The position numbers and the translations under genes were made by a program. The notes below the pieces were generated by a model. The model made no database searches. It saw only the letters and a program-made list of their open reading frames with translations, and had not been told where the DNA came from. 10,661 bases of DNA. Origin: Chitinophagaceae bacterium (GTDB lineage: Bacteria > Bacteroidota > Bacteroidia > Chitinophagales > Chitinophagaceae). Where the stretch lies: the NCBI GenBank assembly GCA_003509845.1, contig DOMR01000255.1:1-10661 (forward strand), read 5' to 3'. Below are positions 5,979 through 10,661 of the stretch, piece by piece; positions within the stretch are counted from its first letter, which is position 1, and every line of letters starts with the position of its first letter.

Positions 5979-8900
5979 TTACAAATTTCGGCTGTATTTA
6001 CCCCCCACCTGGTACAAGGCATTGGAAATTTGGCCTAAACTGCAATATTTGACTGCCTCCATTAATAGGGTGAAAATGTTTTCATTATTTATAGCTGCTT
6101 TTTGGAGCTTTTTTAGATGGGTTTCGGCCACAGATTGGTTTCTTTTTTTAAACGCTTCCACATGCTGTATTTGCCCATTTTGTTCAGCAGTGGAGGACCT
6201 GAAAATGGCTTGCTGATCGGCATTGTGTTTTTGTTCCTGATTCACAAAAGCATTTACTCCAATAATAGGAATTTCACCCGCGTGTTTTTTTGTTTCATAT
6301 AATAAACTCTCTTCCTGAATTTTAGTACGCTGGTACATTCTTTCCATAGCACCCAACACACCGCCCCTATTATTAATTCTATCAAACTCGCGCATCACTG
6401 CATCTTCCACTAAATCAGTTAATTCTGTAATTAAGAAACTTCCTTGTTGGAAATTTTCAACTTTAGTAGTGCCTAATTCTTTATTAATAATTAATTGAAT
6501 GGCTAGTGCACGCCTTACACTTTCTTCCGTCGGTGTGGTAATCGCTTCATCATATGCATTGGTGTGCAAACTATTGCACTGATCGTATATCGCATACAAG
6601 GCTTGCAACGTGGTTCTGATATCATTAAAATCAATTTCCTGCGCATGCAAACTTCGACCACTTGTTTGTATATGGTATTTTAATTTTTGAGAGCGCTCAT
6701 TGGCATGATACTTATGTTTCATGGCGTTTGCCCAAATTCTTCGAGCCACTCTTCCAATAACCGCATATTCAGGATCCATCCCATTGCTAAAGAAAAAACT
6801 CAGGTTGGGAATAAAATCATCAATGGCAATCCCCCGATTCATAAAATATTCAACATAGGTAAAACCATTGGCTAAAGTAAATGCAAGCTGTGTAATTGGA
6901 TTGGCGCCTGCTTCTGCAATATGATATCCAGAAATGGAGATACTATAAAAATGTTTGATTTTATTTTCGGCAAAATAAGCTTGTACATCCCCCATTAATC
7001 TTAAGGCAAAATCGGTTGAAAAAATACAAGTATTTTGTGCTTGATCTTCTTTTAAAATATCCGCTTGTAAGGTGCCTCTAATATTATGGAGCACTTCCTT
7101 TTTAATGTTTTCATAAACAGCAGGCGCCAATACTTGATCACCAGATACCCCCAATAATTTTAAGCCCAATCCATTATGCCATTCATTAAAATTTAATGAT
7201 TTGTTTATATTGGAATAGGCAGGTAGGGCACCCACTTTAAAAAGTTGCTTAATCTTTTTATTAACTGTTGGCCATAATTTGTTCGCCGTAATATACTTTT
7301 CGCAGGCTTGGTCAATTGCGGTGTTAAAAAATTGTGCCATGAGTATGGGTGCAGGGCCATTGATGGTCATACTCACCGATGTACTAGCACTATTTAAATC
7401 TATGCCACTATATAATTTTTTTGCATCATCAATGGTGGCCACACTCACGCCGGCATTGCCAATTTTTCCAAAAACATCCAATCTTTTTTCTGGATCATGC
7501 CCATATAAAGTAACACTATCAAAGGCGGTTGAAAGTCGAATAGAGCTTTGCCCCTTACTTAAAAAATGAAACCGACTATTGGTTCTTTCAGGGCTACCTT
7601 CTCCTGCAAACATTCTGGTGGGATCCTCCGCTGTCTGTTTCAACTTAAATACACCTGCAGTGAATGGAAAATACCCTGGCAAGTTTTCCTTCAGATGCCA
7701 TTCAGCAATATCTCCCCAATCCTTATACTTAGGTAATTGAATTTTTTGAATAACCGTTCCTGATTGCGTTTCAAAACTTAAAGCATGTTTTACTTTTTTT
7801 CCTTTGAGGTCCGTTTCTAAAAAAGGTTGCTGATAACTAGCCGCCTTTTCTGGCCATTGCGATATAAGCTGCTTTATCTCAGGCGCAATTTTTTGTTCAA
7901 TAAGTGTATTCTCTTTTAAAATTTTCTTATCCTCTTTTAATGAAGCTACTTTTAGTACCTGCTGAAAACAATACCATTTTGATGCTAAAATTTTTTGATC
8001 TTCAATCCAATGATTATTTTTTTGAATCGCCTCCACAATTTCACCTAAATAATTATTTCGTTTATTTGGGATAGTGGGCGCTTTAACCACATTTTCATTA
8101 TAAAGCGGCTCCCATGGAAGTGTCTGCCACTTAAGCTGATGTGTTTGAAATACTACCGCCGCCAAACAATTATACATTGCTTGCATACCAGGATCATTAA
8201 AATGCGAAGCAATAGTTCCAAAAATTGGCATACTACTTATATCACCAGCCCATTGATGGTGTGATCGTCGATATTGTTTACGCACATCTCTCACTGCATC
8301 CAAACCACCTGTTCGATCAAATTTATTGATGGCAATAATTTTTGCATAATCAATCATGTTGATTTTTTCCAATTGGGTGGGTGCGCCAAACTCGGGCGTC
8401 ATAACATACATGGGAATGCTAACAAAATCAACAATGGTAGCATCATTTTGCCCCACCCCTGCGGTCTCTATAATAATACTATCAAATCCTGCAGCGATGC
8501 ATAGTTCAATGATTGCATCCATTGAATTTGCGATAGAATTTTTATCCGACCTCGTAGCTAAGGAGCGCATATATACATTGGGATGATCAATGGCATTCAT
8601 ACGAATACGATCACCCAATAAAGCACCCCCCGTTTTTCGCTTAGTTGGATCTACGGAGATCACCGCAATGGTTTTTTGTGGATTGGCTAATAAAAAATAT
8701 TGCACGATGCGATCGCAAACGGTTGATTTACCTGCACCACCTGTTCCCGTAAGTCCAATAATGGGAATGTTCTTCTTACTTTTTTTAACCGCTTTTTTAA
8801 TGGGCCCATTTTGCAATAAAGTAATGGCCCTACTTAAATAACGCGGATCAATTTTTTTGGGGAAATTTAATTTGGGTAATTTATTTTTTGGAAAACTTTT

Positions 8901-9314
8901 TAATTCATAATTACAAAATCGAACTACCTCTTTAATCATTCCTTCAATACCCAATCGTAAACCATCCGCTGGTAAAAATATTTTTGAAATTCCTATCTTT
9001 TCTAATGCAGCTGCTTCTTTGGGTAAGATGGTACCACCGCCACCGCCCACAATGATAATGTGCTTGTACCCTGCATCATTCAGTAACTTTCTTACGTAAG
9101 TGAAAAATTCAATATGCCCTCCTTGATATGAGGTAATCGCGATTCCTTGTACATCTTCCTCAATAGCAGCCGTTACTATTTCAAGTGCCGATCGATTATG
9201 TCCAAAATGGATAATTTCAACGCCCTGTTCTTGCAAAATACGACGCATAATATTTATAGATGCATCATGACCATCAAACAAACTCGTGGAAGTGAGGATA
9301 CGAATATTATTCAT
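5979..9314 (-). CDS. icmF: Fused coenzyme B12-dependent isobutyryl-CoA mutase IcmF (with MeaI-type G-protein domain)
   Basis: IcmF interconverts isobutyryl-CoA and n-butyryl-CoA by a radical mechanism using adenosylcobalamin. Its built-in GTPase controls cofactor loading. Domains in order in this 1111-residue chain: a B12-binding domain (about 1-140) with FDGHDAS at 13-19 (His16 the expected cobalt ligand) and a GGGGG loop at 90-94; a G domain (about 180-400) with the P-loop GTGGAGKST at 190-198, DPTKRKTGG at 222-230, ETAGVGQ at 283-289 and NKFD at 330-333; a linker; and the mutase TIM barrel (about 530-1111) with TRMFAGEG at 566-573 and SGYH at 795-798, where His798 aligns with the catalytic His of methylmalonyl-CoA mutase. 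Phe569 and Gln760 replace the Tyr and Arg that methylmalonyl-CoA mutase uses to hold the succinyl/methylmalonyl carboxylate, which favours isobutyryl-CoA. The start is forced: an in-frame TAG sits four codons upstream with no other start between. Confidence 0.93.
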   Translation of the reverse strand: MNNIRILTSTSLFDGHDASINIMRRILQEQGVEIIHFGHNRSALEIVTAAIEEDVQGIAITSYQGGHIEFFTYVRKLLNDAGYKHIIIVGGGGGTILPKEAAALEKIGISKIFLPADGLRLGIEGMIKEVVRFCNYELKSFPKNKLPKLNFPKKIDPRYLSRAITLLQNGPIKKAVKKSKKNIPIIGLTGTGGAGKSTVCDRIVQYFLLANPQKTIAVISVDPTKRKTGGALLGDRIRMNAIDHPNVYMRSLATRSDKNSIANSMDAIIELCIAAGFDSIIIETAGVGQNDATIVDFVSIPMYVMTPEFGAPTQLEKINMIDYAKIIAINKFDRTGGLDAVRDVRKQYRRSHHQWAGDISSMPIFGTIASHFNDPGMQAMYNCLAAVVFQTHQLKWQTLPWEPLYNENVVKAPTIPNKRNNYLGEIVEAIQKNNHWIEDQKILASKWYCFQQVLKVASLKEDKKILKENTLIEQKIAPEIKQLISQWPEKAASYQQPFLETDLKGKKVKHALSFETQSGTVIQKIQLPKYKDWGDIAEWHLKENLPGYFPFTAGVFKLKQTAEDPTRMFAGEGSPERTNSRFHFLSKGQSSIRLSTAFDSVTLYGHDPEKRLDVFGKIGNAGVSVATIDDAKKLYSGIDLNSASTSVSMTINGPAPILMAQFFNTAIDQACEKYITANKLWPTVNKKIKQLFKVGALPAYSNINKSLNFNEWHNGLGLKLLGVSGDQVLAPAVYENIKKEVLHNIRGTLQADILKEDQAQNTCIFSTDFALRLMGDVQAYFAENKIKHFYSISISGYHIAEAGANPITQLAFTLANGFTYVEYFMNRGIAIDDFIPNLSFFFSNGMDPEYAVIGRVARRIWANAMKHKYHANERSQKLKYHIQTSGRSLHAQEIDFNDIRTTLQALYAIYDQCNSLHTNAYDEAITTPTEESVRRALAIQLIINKELGTTKVENFQQGSFLITELTDLVEDAVMREFDRINNRGGVLGAMERMYQRTKIQEESLLYETKKHAGEIPIIGVNAFVNQEQKHNADQQAIFRSSTAEQNGQIQHVEAFKKRNQSVAETHLKKLQKAAINNENIFTLLMEAVKYCSLGQISNALYQVGGKYSRNL

Positions 9315-9318
9315 ATCC

Positions 9319-9348
9319 CAAAGCTAACAAATGTTAGCAATATAACAA
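9319..9348 (-). promoter_or_regulatory. icmF: Bacteroidota-type promoter of icmF, nearly leaderless
   Basis: On the minus strand a TTG (9348-9346) is followed after 19 bases by TAGCTTTG (9326-9319). This is the complete -33/-7 arrangement of the Bacteroidota primary sigma factor. Only four bases (GGAT) separate the -7 box from the icmF ATG, so transcription should start at or within a few bases of the start codon. It lies in the 42-base gap after pyrG and would allow icmF to be expressed separately from pyrG. Confidence 0.6.
9323..9338. repeat. Perfect dyad inside the icmF promoter (operator candidate)
   Basis: The minus strand reads GCTAAC-ATTT-GTTAGC, a perfect 6-4-6 inverted repeat placed between the -33 and -7 elements and overlapping the first bases of the -7 box. 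That is where a repressor dimer would block the polymerase. It has no T-run and too short a stem to act as the pyrG terminator. A nearby GCTAGC palindrome (9349-9354) repeats part of the motif. The regulatory role is inferred only from position and symmetry. Confidence 0.35.
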
Positions 9349-9356
9349 GCTAGCAA

Positions 9357-10661
9357 TTACTTTTTTGCTTGGAGTTTAGCTGCTGCAATAAAATGAACAA
9401 ATAAAGGTGCTGGATACTCCACCGTACTTTTTAACTCTGGATGGTATTGCACTCCAATAAAAAATGGATGATTGGGTAATTCTATAATTTCAACTAACCC
9501 TGTTGCAGGATTCACACCACTCGTTACCATCCCAGCATCCTGAAATGCTTTTATATAATCATTATTAAACTCATAACGATGACGGTGACGCTCACTTATT
9601 TCAGTGGTGCCATAAATTTTATAGGCCAAGGTATCCTTAGTAATCGTACATGGATAAGCCCCTAATCGCATGGTGCCTCCCATCATGGTAATTCGCTTTT
9701 GCTCCTCCATCATATTAATGACTGGAAATTGTGAAAGCGGATCCATTTCAACAGAATGCGCCCCTGCATATCCTAAAATATTTCGTGCAAATTCAATCAC
9801 GGCCATTTGCATTCCTAAACAAATGCCAAAGAAGGGTAATTTATTTTCACGCGCATATTGCACTGCAATAATTTTTCCTTCAATACCCCTATTACCAAAA
9901 CCTGGGGCAACTAATAAACCATCTAATCCCGATAATTGTGATTCTGCATTTTCAGCAGTGATATTTTCACTATGTACATTCACTACATTTACTTTCACTT
10001 CATTCATCGCACCTGCATGTATAAAGCTTTCTAGGATGGACTTATAGGCATCTTGTAGTTCAATATACTTACCAATTAATCCAATATTTACAGTCGCTTT
10101 TGGATGCTTTAATTTATCTAAAAAAATGTTCCATTTAGTTAAATCTGGTTCTTTAAAATTTTGAATATTTAATTTTTTCAATACAATTAAATCCAATTTT
10201 TCTTTTAACATTAACAAGGGCACTTCGTAAATAGTACTTGCGTCTAATGACTCAATTACATTCCCTGCTTTAACGTTACAGAATAAGGCAATTTTCTTTT
10301 TAATGTCATCATTTAATGGATGTTCTGTTCTACATACAATCACATCTGGATGTACGCCTGTTTCACTCAACATTCTAACACTATGTTGCGTCGGTTTTGT
10401 TTTTAATTCTTTCGCGGCATTTAAATAAGGAATTAAAGTTAAGTGCACCACCATCACATCATCCTCTGGCAACTCCCATTGAATTTGACGAACCGTTTCA
10501 ATAAAAGGAGTGCTTTCAATATCACCCACTGTTCCGCCAATTTCCGTGATCACTACATCAAATTTTCCATCCTGGCCTAACAATAACATGCGACGCTTAA
10601 TTTCATCGGTAATATGTGGAACAACTTGTACTGTTTTTCCTAAAAATTCGCCTGCTCTTTC
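9357..10661 (-). CDS. pyrG: CTP synthase, N-terminus cut by window edge
   Basis: PyrG makes CTP from UTP, ATP and glutamine, the last step of pyrimidine nucleotide synthesis. The reading frame is open to the right edge, giving 434 codons; about the first 100 residues (P-loop and first part of the synthase domain) are missing. The visible chain begins ERAGEFLGKTVQVVPHITDE and continues through EIGGTVGDIES, HLTLIPY and KTKPTQHSV, all synthase-domain signatures. The glutamine amidotransferase domain follows, with PGFGNRGIEG as the oxyanion region, the nucleophilic Cys in FFGICLGMQ (codon at 9819-9821), and the His/Glu of QYHPELKS (codons at 9441-9443 and 9435-9437). The gene ends 42 bases before icmF with no terminator, so read-through into icmF is possible. 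The apparent ATG at 10587-10589 is internal (Met after EIKRR), not the start. Confidence 0.97.
   Translation of the reverse strand, partial: ERAGEFLGKTVQVVPHITDEIKRRMLLLGQDGKFDVVITEIGGTVGDIESTPFIETVRQIQWELPEDDVMVVHLTLIPYLNAAKELKTKPTQHSVRMLSETGVHPDVIVCRTEHPLNDDIKKKIALFCNVKAGNVIESLDASTIYEVPLLMLKEKLDLIVLKKLNIQNFKEPDLTKWNIFLDKLKHPKATVNIGLIGKYIELQDAYKSILESFIHAGAMNEVKVNVVNVHSENITAENAESQLSGLDGLLVAPGFGNRGIEGKIIAVQYARENKLPFFGICLGMQMAVIEFARNILGYAGAHSVEMDPLSQFPVINMMEEQKRITMMGGTMRLGAYPCTITKDTLAYKIYGTTEISERHRHRYEFNNDYIKAFQDAGMVTSGVNPATGLVEIIELPNHPFFIGVQYHPELKSTVEYPAPLFVHFIAAAKLQAKK

Noticed and set aside
7279..7569. Plus-strand open frame of 96 codons opposite icmF
   Set aside because: It is a shadow of the mutase core; the minus-strand reading is conserved throughout.
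5932..9356. icmF as a recently acquired mobile cargo gene
   Set aside because: No integrase, transposase, terminal repeats or target-site duplications are visible, and its composition looks like that of its neighbours.
9670..10047. Plus-strand open frame of 125 codons opposite pyrG
   Set aside because: It is antisense to a strongly conserved amidotransferase region, with a composition explained by the opposite strand and no recognisable domain.

Overview
The window looks like an ordinary chromosomal stretch from an AT-rich member of the Bacteroidota, most likely of the Chitinophagaceae type. This placement is inference. It rests on the lack of Shine-Dalgarno sites before the genes, -7 promoter boxes of the Bacteroidota form TAnnTTTG, the protein flavour (a ComA-like phosphosulfolactate synthase next to aroE, a fused acyl-CoA mutase, a large periplasmic-domain YidC), and secreted orphan proteins. 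There is no rRNA, tRNA, CRISPR array, insertion sequence or phage gene that I can see. Coding density is high, and the longest gap (about 158 bases, 2805-2962) lies between two divergent genes.

Layout from left to right. Minus strand, 1-2804: a cytoplasmic TPR protein (1380-2804), phosphosulfolactate synthase (573-1334) and shikimate dehydrogenase (1-570, cut by the left edge). They are transcribed in that order and are very tightly packed. The aroE start is a TTG placed two bases after the comA stop. Plus strand, 2963-3334: one small secreted protein of unknown function, the only plus-strand gene. Minus strand, 3444-10661: in transcription order, CTP synthase pyrG (cut by the right edge, N-terminus missing), a fused isobutyryl-CoA mutase icmF (B12 domain, G-protein chaperone and mutase in one chain), the membrane insertase yidC with a clear intrinsic terminator behind it, and a small exported protein of LolA-like/GLPGLI-like appearance.

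The genes serve separate housekeeping functions: aromatic amino acid synthesis (aroE), C3-sulfonate chemistry (comA), CTP supply (pyrG), short branched acyl-CoA rearrangement (icmF) and membrane protein insertion (yidC). I see no defence, secretion or biosynthetic system. The points worth a second look are a full Bacteroidota promoter that would give icmF an almost leaderless mRNA, with a perfect 6-4-6 dyad inside it; the position of icmF between pyrG and yidC; the unexplained role of a ComA enzyme in a bacterium; the terminator a few bases ahead of the gene that follows yidC; and the two small exported proteins.
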